Part shown: piece by piece, positions 26,950-33,877 of the stretch
Layout of the letters: each line of letters starts with the position of its first letter
Position numbering within the stretch: position 1 is the stretch's first letter
From: Pyrinomonadaceae bacterium
Lineage (GTDB): Bacteria > Acidobacteriota > Blastocatellia > Pyrinomonadales > Pyrinomonadaceae
DNA: 33,877 nt
Direction: 5' to 3'
NCBI GenBank assembly: GCA_013003215.1
Contig: JABDKD010000046.1
Location: 1 to 33,877 of the forward strand
Program-made: the position numbers and the translations under genes
The notes under the pieces: generated by a model
Seen by the model: the letters and a program-made list of their open reading frames with translations, nothing else
Told to the model about the DNA's origin: nothing
Database searches by the model: none

Positions 26950-29900
26950 ATGAAGAATTCGTTTAGAAGAAGTTTTGCCACTTTCTTATTAACAGTTTCT
27001 GTTTCTATTTTTGCTTCTTCGTGTAATACCCCGGTACCCAAAAGGGGCAGCGCGAATTATGACGAAGCGGTAACGAGGTTCTTCGTTGGGTTGGCTGCGG
27101 TTCAGGTGGGAAACGATCCGCGAGCAGCTACAGAATTGGAGGCAGCGACAAAGCTTGCTTCAGGCGAACCCGCAGTCTGGAATAACCTGGGCGTGTTGCA
27201 ATTACGCCAAAAAGACTTCGAGAAGGCAGAGGTTTCCCTTGAAAAAGCAAGGGAACTGTCCCCGGACAACGCGACCGTATATTTCAATCTTGCGATCCTT
27301 TCAGACCAGACGAACGAGTCCGAATCGCTCCAGCGGTATCTTACAAAAACCACAGAACTCTCGCCGAATGATCTTCGCAGCTATTATCTGCTGGCCGAAG
27401 AATTTGAGAAGCAAAAAGCAGACAAGAAAGCACTTCAAGCATTCGAGAAGATTCTCAAACGCGCACCGAAAAATCTTGCAGCCAGGCTCGAAGCTGCAAG
27501 GTTGCAGGCAAAGCTTGGAGAAAAGGAAAACTTCAATAAAACTGTCGGCATAATCGAAGAATTCAGCGAGGCGTGGCCGGAAAACGCTGCAGAGCAGTTT
27601 AGAAAAGCAAAGGAGGCCGTTCCGGCCCGGGCCGCCACTGAGATGTCGTTTCTGAGAAACGTGCTGTTGAAGACACCGGAATATCAGCGTGCTCAAGCGA
27701 AGATCAAACCCTCTGACACAATCATTGGAGACCTCATCTTCCGGCCCGTTATTCTTGAAAGCCCCGACTTCAGGCCTGCGGCTCCCGATAAAGAAATTAG
27801 TTTTGAAGCGGACGCGATCGAATCGGCGCGGTCTGCGAAAGTTATTTATCTGAATAGTAAAGATACTCCGGTGGTTGCGGTTTCCGGCAAAGAGAAGACC
27901 CAGATCGGGGATGTTGAACTCGATTTTTCAGCTGCCCGTCCGAATCAAATCGCGGTTTTTGATTTTGACTACGATTTCCAAAATGACATCGCCCTCGCGG
28001 GGGAATCCGGCTTTACGCTCCTCAAACAAAACGACGGCGCATTCGAAGATGTGACCAAGGATTCCGGGATTTCGCTGTCCGGTGAGATGACGGGGGTTTG
28101 GGCCTTTGATTTTGATAACGAAGGGGACCTCGATCTCCTGGTGAGCTCCACGGACGGAAATGCCGTTTTGCGGAACAACGGAAACGGTACCTTCGAAACG
28201 CTTAAGACTTTCGATGCACTTGGGGAAATAGTTGATTTCGAATACGCGGATCTGGATGAAGATGGTGATGGGGATGCACTGTTTCTCGTTGAATCCGGCA
28301 GCCTGGTCTTCTTCAAGAACGAAAGAGGCGGACTGTTTGAGAAGCAGGATGGAACCGGTTTTTCGAAGCTGGAGGCGAGCGCGATGACTGTCGCGGATAC
28401 GAACGGTGACGGCCGGCTCGATTTGAACATCTACGAAAGCAACGGCGCCTTGAGCCGATTCGATTTCGAAAGCGGCGCGAAAACTGGTACTAAGGCCATC
28501 AAAAAGCTTGGCGAATCGGTTCTTCGCAATTGCGGGAACTCTTGTCTACTTCGGAGCGCAGACTTCGACAACAACGGTGCCAATGACCTGGTCGTTTCAA
28601 CCGGAAAAGAATCTGAACTGTTTCTCGGGATTCAAGGAGGAAAGTTTGAAAAGGCCGCGAACACCATCGGCGCTTACGTTAACGATTTCGCAGACCTCAA
28701 TGGTGACGGCAAACTCGATTTCTTAGGCATCGACAAGGAAGGCCGTGCGACTCGCCTGATAAACCGGTCCACAAACACAAATGGCTGGCAAATTGTAAGG
28801 CCGGTCGCGGCGAAAACAGAGGGCGACCGTCGTGTGAACACCTTCGGGATAGGCGGCGAATTGGAAACGCGTTCAGGGCTTGCTGTCCAGAAGCAGTTGA
28901 TAAGGCGGCCGAGAGTTCATTTCGGACTTGGAAACGCGAAACAATCTGATGTCATAAGGGTCATATGGCAAAACGGCTCAGTTCAGGCTGAGTTTGATAT
29001 AGAAGCAAACCAGGTCGTTGCAGCCGAGCAAAGACTCAAAGGGTCATGTCCGCACCTGTTTACCTGGAATGGCGAGAAGTTTGTACATGTAAAAGACTCC
29101 CCGCCGTGGAGCCCGGCTCTCGGATTGAAGATAAGCGCCCAGGAGACTTTCGGCATCATTCAAACCGAGGAATGGTTCAGGATCCCCGGCGAGGCACTCA
29201 GACCTAAAGATGGGAGGTACGAACTACGAATCACCGGTGAGTACTGGGAAACCTTCTATATAGATCATTACATGCTTATGGCCGTTGATCATCCTGAAGG
29301 GACGGAGGTCTTTACCAATGAGAAGTTTTCGATCCCCCCTCCGCCGCTAAAGGTGTTTACGACTACAGCTACGAAATCATTCAAGTCCGCCAAGGATCAC
29401 AATGACAGAGATGTACTGGAAACGATCAGTAGTCTAGATGAGGAATATCTGGACGGCATAAAACGGGGAAAATACCAGGGAGTCGCTGAAGATCATTACG
29501 TAGAACTCGAGCTTCCGGATGAGGCGCCGCGAGACAAAAAACTCTGGGTTGTGGCGGACGGGTGGGTTCACCCGACGGACGCATCGATCAATGTACAGAG
29601 GGGGCAGGATGTTTCTGGGCCTCCGAAAAGTTTGAGTATCGAGATTCTGGACGATAACGGCAACTGGATAACGGCCAGGGAAAACCTTGGTTTTCCGGCT
29701 GGCAAAATGAAGACTCTGCTTTTCGATCTGGATGGACTGTTCGGAAAAAACACTGAAATCCGGAAACTCCGGATCCGAACGGAACTGGAGGTCTTCTGGG
29801 ACAAGCTCGCCTGGGCTGTGAACGAAGCCGGCGATGAAAACAAAACGATCGAGATGGAATTGGAGTCTGCAAGTTTGCGATACCGAGGGTTTTCGGTAAT

Positions 29901-30348
29901 TGAAAAAGCTGACGATTCGTCTCCTGAAGTTCCGGACTACAGTAGGATTTTGACTACGAACCAGCGGTGGCGCGATATGGTCGGGTATTTCACCCGGTAC
30001 GGTGACATCAAGCCACTCCTTTTGAAAACCGATGACCGGTACGTTATATCGAATGCCGGTGATGAGCTGGTCCTGAGCTTCAAGGCTTTACCTCCGCCGG
30101 CTGAAGGTTTTGTTCGAGATTTTATTCTTGTCGGCGACGGTTGGATTAAAGACGGCGATTTGAATTCCGACTTTTCGAAGACGGTGCTCCCGCTTCCGAC
30201 ACAGGCCTCCAACGACTACTCGAGGCGCCCGACAACCCTTGAAGAAGATCCTGTTTACCAAAAGAACAGGAAGGACTGGTTAAAGTTTCATACGCGTTAT
30301 GTTTCGCCTGATGGGTTTAGAAACGCATTGCGTGTAACCGATAAATAG
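26950..30348 (+). CDS. Large TPR plus FG-GAP/ASPIC fusion lipoprotein
   Basis: From the ATG at 26950 the protein has 1132 residues. A TTG at 26935 adds five and cannot be excluded. Order of parts: signal with lipobox FASSC; about five TPR units (roughly residues 40-210, e.g. GVLQLRQKDFEKAEVSLEKARELSPDN); FG-GAP/VCBS blades (about 320-620, e.g. DFDNEGDLDLLV, DLDEDGDGDALF, DTNGDGRLDL); an ASPIC/UnbV segment (about 640-695, with VHFGLG); then a C-terminal region of over 400 residues I do not recognise. The latter starts CPHLFTWNGEKFVHVKDSPPWSPALG and is rich in Trp, Tyr and Pro. It combines in one chain the two components encoded separately just upstream. It is probably anchored to a membrane facing the periplasm. 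Confidence 0.88.
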   Translation: MKNSFRRSFATFLLTVSVSIFASSCNTPVPKRGSANYDEAVTRFFVGLAAVQVGNDPRAATELEAATKLASGEPAVWNNLGVLQLRQKDFEKAEVSLEKARELSPDNATVYFNLAILSDQTNESESLQRYLTKTTELSPNDLRSYYLLAEEFEKQKADKKALQAFEKILKRAPKNLAARLEAARLQAKLGEKENFNKTVGIIEEFSEAWPENAAEQFRKAKEAVPARAATEMSFLRNVLLKTPEYQRAQAKIKPSDTIIGDLIFRPVILESPDFRPAAPDKEISFEADAIESARSAKVIYLNSKDTPVVAVSGKEKTQIGDVELDFSAARPNQIAVFDFDYDFQNDIALAGESGFTLLKQNDGAFEDVTKDSGISLSGEMTGVWAFDFDNEGDLDLLVSSTDGNAVLRNNGNGTFETLKTFDALGEIVDFEYADLDEDGDGDALFLVESGSLVFFKNERGGLFEKQDGTGFSKLEASAMTVADTNGDGRLDLNIYESNGALSRFDFESGAKTGTKAIKKLGESVLRNCGNSCLLRSADFDNNGANDLVVSTGKESELFLGIQGGKFEKAANTIGAYVNDFADLNGDGKLDFLGIDKEGRATRLINRSTNTNGWQIVRPVAAKTEGDRRVNTFGIGGELETRSGLAVQKQLIRRPRVHFGLGNAKQSDVIRVIWQNGSVQAEFDIEANQVVAAEQRLKGSCPHLFTWNGEKFVHVKDSPPWSPALGLKISAQETFGIIQTEEWFRIPGEALRPKDGRYELRITGEYWETFYIDHYMLMAVDHPEGTEVFTNEKFSIPPPPLKVFTTTATKSFKSAKDHNDRDVLETISSLDEEYLDGIKRGKYQGVAEDHYVELELPDEAPRDKKLWVVADGWVHPTDASINVQRGQDVSGPPKSLSIEILDDNGNWITARENLGFPAGKMKTLLFDLDGLFGKNTEIRKLRIRTELEVFWDKLAWAVNEAGDENKTIEMELESASLRYRGFSVIEKADDSSPEVPDYSRILTTNQRWRDMVGYFTRYGDIKPLLLKTDDRYVISNAGDELVLSFKALPPPAEGFVRDFILVGDGWIKDGDLNSDFSKTVLPLPTQASNDYSRRPTTLEEDPVYQKNRKDWLKFHTRYVSPDGFRNALRVTDK

Positions 30349-30355
30349 AGGATAG

Positions 30356-32122
30356 ATGAAAGCACTCAAGCAAACGGTGGCGACGCTGTTTTTCCTAAGC
30401 CTGCTGGCGATTCCGCTATTATTAAAGCCGTACCACACCACCGAGGTCTCGGACATCGACCGCAATAAGGCGATCGAGAGATTCGGTTTCTTTTTTGAAG
30501 ACGCGACGAATTCTGCTGGTGTCGATTTTGTCCACATAGCTCCTGAACTCGATTCCAAGCTTAACAACATCATGCCCCAGATAGCGTCGATGGGCGCGGG
30601 CGTTGCGGTCGCGGATTTCGACAACGACGGTTGGAACGATTTCTATCTCACAAACAGCGGCTCTGACAGCAAGAACGCACTTTACAGGAATTTGGGAGAC
30701 GGCACCTTCGAGGACGTTGCGGAAAAGACGGGGGTTGCGTCATTGAACGAGAAGGGCGCATCCATGGGTGCGGTCTGGGGGGATTTTGATAACGATGGAT
30801 TTGAAGATCTGCTGGTCTATAAGTGGGGCAAGTCCGAATTGTTCAGGAACAACGGAGGAAGTGACTTCAAAAGGGTCGATAATGCGGGCCTCCCGGAAAA
30901 GGCCAATATTAATACCGCGATATGGCTTGATTTTGACCGTGACGGCAAGCTGGACATCTTCCTGGGCGGCTATTTTCGGGAAGATATCGATCTTTGGAAT
31001 CTCAAGGATACAAAGATCATGCCGGATAGTTTTGAGTACGCGACCAACGGCGGAAGAAACTATCTGTTGCGGAATAGAGGCGACGGAACATTTGAAGATG
31101 CAACCGAGGAGAGCGGCCTTACTCCACGGGCATGGACACTGGCTGCTGCATCCGCAGACCTAAACAACGACGCCTATCCCGACCTTTTTGTCTCAAATGA
31201 TTATGGTGTCTCGGAGCTCTACATAAATGATGCAGGCAAGAGATTTATTGACATAAGCGAGAAATCGGGTGTCGGATTCTCACCGAAATCCGGAATGAAT
31301 GCCAGCTTTGGAGACGTTCTGAATGACGGCAATCTTTCGATATACGAATCGAACATCTACGAGGAAGGAAACCTTTTACAGGGTAACAATCTCTGGATGC
31401 CCGGCGGAAAAGGTGACTCAAAGGAACCGGTATTTCAGAATATGGCGAACGGTTTCGGTGTTGAAAACGGAGGCTGGAGCTGGGCGGCACAGTTCGGCGA
31501 TCTAAACAATGACGGTCACCAGGATCTCTTTGTGGTAAACGGATACGTTTCTGCGGACAAGGGCTCAAGTTACTGGTACGACTTCGCAACTGTCACAGGC
31601 GGGAACGAATCCATCATAAGCGACGCTAGAAACTGGGCGGACATGGAAGGCCGCAGTCTTTCCGGATACCAGAATTCCAGGGTTTGGCTGAATGACGGTA
31701 ACGGCAGATTCACCGATGCCGCGCCGGCACTGGGCGTGAATGACAAGGACGACGGCAGGGCTGTCGCGATGGTTGACCTCTTTAACCGTGGTGTTCTTGA
31801 TGTAATCGTCGCGAGCCAAAAAGCACCGACCCGAATTTACAAAGCGAATGTAACCGGCGATCGGTCATGGATCGCATTTGAATTGAAGCCAAAAGAGAAC
31901 CGGAGCCCGGTCGGAACAAGGGTTTTGGTTCGCTGGAAAGGCGCAGTTCAGGTCCAGGAGGTAAACGGAGGATCAGGCTATTGCTCTCAGAACCAAAGGC
32001 GTCTGCATTTCGGGCTCGGCAGTGCGAAAGCCGTCGAGAGTATCGAGATTCGTTGGCCGGACGGGTCCCGCAAAGAAATCAGAAACCCGGAGATGAAGAA
32101 GCTTCACATAATTAGCCAGTAG
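30356..32122 (+). CDS. CRTAC1 family protein, membrane-anchored or secreted
   Basis: A 588-residue protein. The N-terminal helix (VATLFFLSLLAIPLLL) lacks a lipobox Cys, so it is either cleaved or an uncleaved anchor. FG-GAP blades with Ca2+ loops include DFDNDGWNDFYL, DFDNDGFEDLLV, DFDRDGKLDIFL, DLNNDAYPDLFV and DLNNDGHQDLFV. The ASPIC/UnbV domain is canonical: PVGTRVLVRWKGAVQVQEV, GGSGYCSQNQRRLHFGLG, IEIRWPDGS. A GAGG site lies four bases before the ATG. The gap to the previous gene is 7 bases and to the UnbU-like gene 9 bases, so all are likely co-transcribed. Confidence 0.92.
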   Translation: MKALKQTVATLFFLSLLAIPLLLKPYHTTEVSDIDRNKAIERFGFFFEDATNSAGVDFVHIAPELDSKLNNIMPQIASMGAGVAVADFDNDGWNDFYLTNSGSDSKNALYRNLGDGTFEDVAEKTGVASLNEKGASMGAVWGDFDNDGFEDLLVYKWGKSELFRNNGGSDFKRVDNAGLPEKANINTAIWLDFDRDGKLDIFLGGYFREDIDLWNLKDTKIMPDSFEYATNGGRNYLLRNRGDGTFEDATEESGLTPRAWTLAAASADLNNDAYPDLFVSNDYGVSELYINDAGKRFIDISEKSGVGFSPKSGMNASFGDVLNDGNLSIYESNIYEEGNLLQGNNLWMPGGKGDSKEPVFQNMANGFGVENGGWSWAAQFGDLNNDGHQDLFVVNGYVSADKGSSYWYDFATVTGGNESIISDARNWADMEGRSLSGYQNSRVWLNDGNGRFTDAAPALGVNDKDDGRAVAMVDLFNRGVLDVIVASQKAPTRIYKANVTGDRSWIAFELKPKENRSPVGTRVLVRWKGAVQVQEVNGGSGYCSQNQRRLHFGLGSAKAVESIEIRWPDGSRKEIRNPEMKKLHIISQ

Positions 32123-32131
32123 AAACAGAAA

Positions 32132-32998
32132 ATGTCCGCAGTCGCTACAGAAACATCGACAAACGAACCAAAGGTCTCCTCGGGATACGAGCCTCGCACC
32201 AAATCGGCACCGCCCAAAGTATTTGGCATCGACCCGCGACTGATCATGCCGCTATTGATCACGATCATACTCCTGGTCGGGCAGTTGTTCTACGGAATTC
32301 TTGAAAGCTATGTGATGACCCTGACCGCAATAGGCAGTGCGATCGCGGTCGAACTTCTGTTGTCCAGATTCCTGACGGGAAAATTTTCGTTTCCCGCAAG
32401 TGCCTATATTTCAGGGATTAGCGTAGGCATATTGACCAGATCTCCGTTTTTGTGGCCATTCGCTTTGTGCGCTGCGATCTCGATTGCCTCCAAGTATGTG
32501 CTTCGGTTGGGTGGAAGGCATATCTGGAACCCTTCGAATTTCGGAATTTGCATGATGTTGTTGCTTGCGCCTTACGCATTTTCGACACTTAGTATCCAAT
32601 GGGGGAACAACCTCTACGCGATGGTAATTATCTGGACCCTTGGATCGATAATTATTTACCGGCTCAAGAGATTCCACATAATCGCGACCTATGTCCCCCT
32701 TTTCGTCCTATCTGCTGCAATCGTGACGTACTGGCACGGAAACAGTTTCCTCACTAACGTTTCACCTATAACCGGACCCATGTACCAGCTTTTTATTTTC
32801 TTTATGATCACGGACCCGATGACGACGGTCCGAAAATCAAAATGGGCCCAGAGCTTTGTTGTTTTTTTGATCGTCGCGGCGGAGACGATTTTTCGGATTA
32901 ACGAAAACATTCACGCTCCTTACTATGCCCTTTTTATTGTTGGCCCGATCGCAAATGTGGTCGAAGTCGCATGGGACCGCCGGAGAGGCGGGGAGTAG
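32132..32998 (+). CDS. UnbU / NqrB-RnfD-like integral membrane protein
   Basis: A 288-residue protein with about eight membrane helices after a 35-residue soluble N-terminus. Its core resembles NqrB/RnfD: SFPASAYISGISVGILTRSPFLWP, then GRHIWNPSNFGICMMLLLAP and the C-terminal FFMITDPMTTVRKSKW. These match the subunit D motifs (NPxxxG and TDPxT). I do not see the SGAT site used for covalent FMN in NqrB/RnfD, and the protein is shorter than RnfD, so it may not carry covalent flavin. The same type of protein is called UnbU in enediyne gene clusters, where it sits beside UnbV (CRTAC1). The gene order here reproduces that pairing. Confidence 0.82.
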   Translation: MSAVATETSTNEPKVSSGYEPRTKSAPPKVFGIDPRLIMPLLITIILLVGQLFYGILESYVMTLTAIGSAIAVELLLSRFLTGKFSFPASAYISGISVGILTRSPFLWPFALCAAISIASKYVLRLGGRHIWNPSNFGICMMLLLAPYAFSTLSIQWGNNLYAMVIIWTLGSIIIYRLKRFHIIATYVPLFVLSAAIVTYWHGNSFLTNVSPITGPMYQLFIFFMITDPMTTVRKSKWAQSFVVFLIVAAETIFRINENIHAPYYALFIVGPIANVVEVAWDRRRGGE

Positions 32999-33047
32999 GG
33001 GGACGCGGGGCTCTTTTCCAGTTTAGAGTTCAGAGATCAGTTTTTTG

Positions 33048-33076
33048 TTGCATCTGTGAAACATTTTTGCTACGAT
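33048..33076 (+). promoter_or_regulatory. Candidate promoter for the second DinB gene
   Basis: TTGCAT (33048-33053) and TACGAT (33071-33076) are spaced 17 bases apart, upstream of a strong AAAAGGAG ribosome site. The match to consensus is modest (3 and 4 of 6). Confidence 0.3.
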
Positions 33077-33110
33077 AGTTGACCAAAATCATTTGAAAAG
33101 GAGATAAATT

Positions 33111-33641
33111 ATGGGTCAAAGCACCGCAGCGGGCTTTAGTATGAGCCACGCCCTTATAGCAGAACTACAGCACGAAGCGCAGGTTACGAGAACAGTTCTC
33201 GAAAGGATTCCGACTGAGAAGTTTGATTACACTCCGCATGAGAAGTCGATGACATTCGGACGATTGGCGTCACACGTCGCTGAAATGGGACTCTGGTACG
33301 AATCCACGCTTACGTCAGAGGAATTGGATTTCACAACGACTGACTACGAGGCCTTTAACGCGGCTACATCAGAAGAGCTACTGGAGGCATTTGATACGAA
33401 CATCGAACTGGCAGCCGGCCTGCTTGCCAATGCCAGCGACGAGGATCTTATGGTTAACTGGACGATGAAAAACGGCGATGAAGTGATATTTTCCATGCCG
33501 CGGATCCAGGTCGTCCGAGCAATGTTGATGAACCACCTCTACCATCATCGAGGCCAGCTTTCAGTCTATTTGCGGCTGAACGACATTCCGGTGCCGCAGA
33601 TTTACGGACCTAGCGCTGACGAAGGCCAACCGCCGGAGTAA
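33111..33641 (+). CDS. DinB family protein
   Basis: A 176-residue DinB/YfiT superfamily protein, from a different subgroup than the one at 19226. Conserved pieces are LERIPTEKFDYTPHEKSMTFGRLASHVAEM, with the first metal-binding His, and MLMNHLYHHRGQLSVYLRLNDIPVPQIYGPSADE near the C-terminus, with the second His pair. Members of this subgroup are often annotated as damage-inducible, but most have no known substrate. The AAAAGGAG ribosome site is ideally placed. It appears to be a single-gene unit ending at the hairpin at 33668. Confidence 0.93.
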   Translation: MGQSTAAGFSMSHALIAELQHEAQVTRTVLERIPTEKFDYTPHEKSMTFGRLASHVAEMGLWYESTLTSEELDFTTTDYEAFNAATSEELLEAFDTNIELAAGLLANASDEDLMVNWTMKNGDEVIFSMPRIQVVRAMLMNHLYHHRGQLSVYLRLNDIPVPQIYGPSADEGQPPE

Positions 33642-33667
33642 AAACAAAGCATATTTGTTGATCTACT

Positions 33668-33690
33668 GCCGCCCTCCGGGGCGGCTTTTC
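33668..33690 (+). terminator. Intrinsic terminator after DinB gene
   Basis: GCCGCCC (33668-33674) pairs perfectly with GGGCGGC (33679-33685) around TCCG and is followed by TTTTC, 27 bases after the stop codon. Confidence 0.88.
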
Positions 33691-33769
33691 ATTTTGTTAC
33701 TTTGAATCTTCCCGGCATCTGCTTAGGTTTCATGGAATAGCCATCGCCTACCGGCGACGGTTCCCATTC

Positions 33770-33877
33770 ATCCTTCTATCCTTCCCTCATTCTCTCCTTC
33801 TCTCCTTCCCTCCTTCCGTCCTTCCGTCCTTCCGTCCTTCCGTCCTTCCGTCCTTCCCGCCTTCCGTCCTCCCCTCC
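33770..33877. repeat. Pyrimidine-rich tract with 8-nt tandem repeat (TCCTTCCG)
   Basis: The last 100 bases are almost only C and T on the plus strand. Five perfect TCCTTCCG units occupy 33811-33850, followed by degenerate units up to the window edge. The array may continue outside the window. Confidence 0.85.

Overview
The window looks like bacterial chromosome from an Acidobacteriota member, most likely Blastocatellia/Pyrinomonadaceae-like. This is inferred from several CRTAC1 (FG-GAP plus ASPIC/UnbV) and TPR lipoproteins, secreted proteins with carboxypeptidase-regulatory-like domains, ARPP-1-type and DUF2237 proteins, and weak or absent Shine-Dalgarno sequences on many genes. No marker gene fixes the taxonomy. 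I see no rRNA, tRNA, phage, insertion sequence or CRISPR array. Genes are densely packed, with many stop/start overlaps.

Layout. 1-2019 (minus): putative lipoprotein, GH10 xylanase and the N-terminus of a secreted protein. 2427-5222 (plus): split proton-translocating transhydrogenase pntAA-pntAB-pntB. 5633-7657: CPA2/Kef-type cation:proton antiporter, convergent with a secreted cyanophycinase-like S51 peptidase. 8735-10867: a secreted ARPP-1-like protein and a convergent secreted protein with a regulatory-like domain, sharing a bidirectional terminator. 11104-12378 (minus): OlsB-like acyltransferase and a small membrane protein. 12629-16529 (minus): an 84-aa unknown, an EEP-superfamily enzyme, a four-helix-bundle (S23/IVP) gene between inverted heptamer arrays, an ATP-grasp ligase and DoxX. 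16638-21805 (plus): a housekeeping run of M50 protease, trpS, scpA, scpB and rluB, interrupted by an ArsC-family gene with an in-frame UGA, DUF2237 and DinB. 21895-23037: acyl-CoA dehydrogenase. 23039-32998: a secreted TPR protein facing a five-gene run (TPR lipoprotein, three CRTAC1 proteins, UnbU/NqrB-like membrane protein). 33111-33641: a second DinB protein, then a pyrimidine-rich tandem repeat at the window edge.

The strongest hidden signal is at 18307-18666. A conventional gene finder breaks this gene because its catalytic Cys codon is TGA. Everything else in the arsenate-reductase fold is intact, including the three family arginines, and a hairpin with a G in its apical loop lies at the distance expected for a bacterial SECIS. 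I call it a probable selenocysteine-containing ArsC-family protein, translationally coupled to trpS. Other points of interest are the UnbV/UnbU-like cassette with no enediyne polyketide synthase in view, and several intergenic arrays of different sequence that share a 7-nt period, two of them arranged as inverted pairs.
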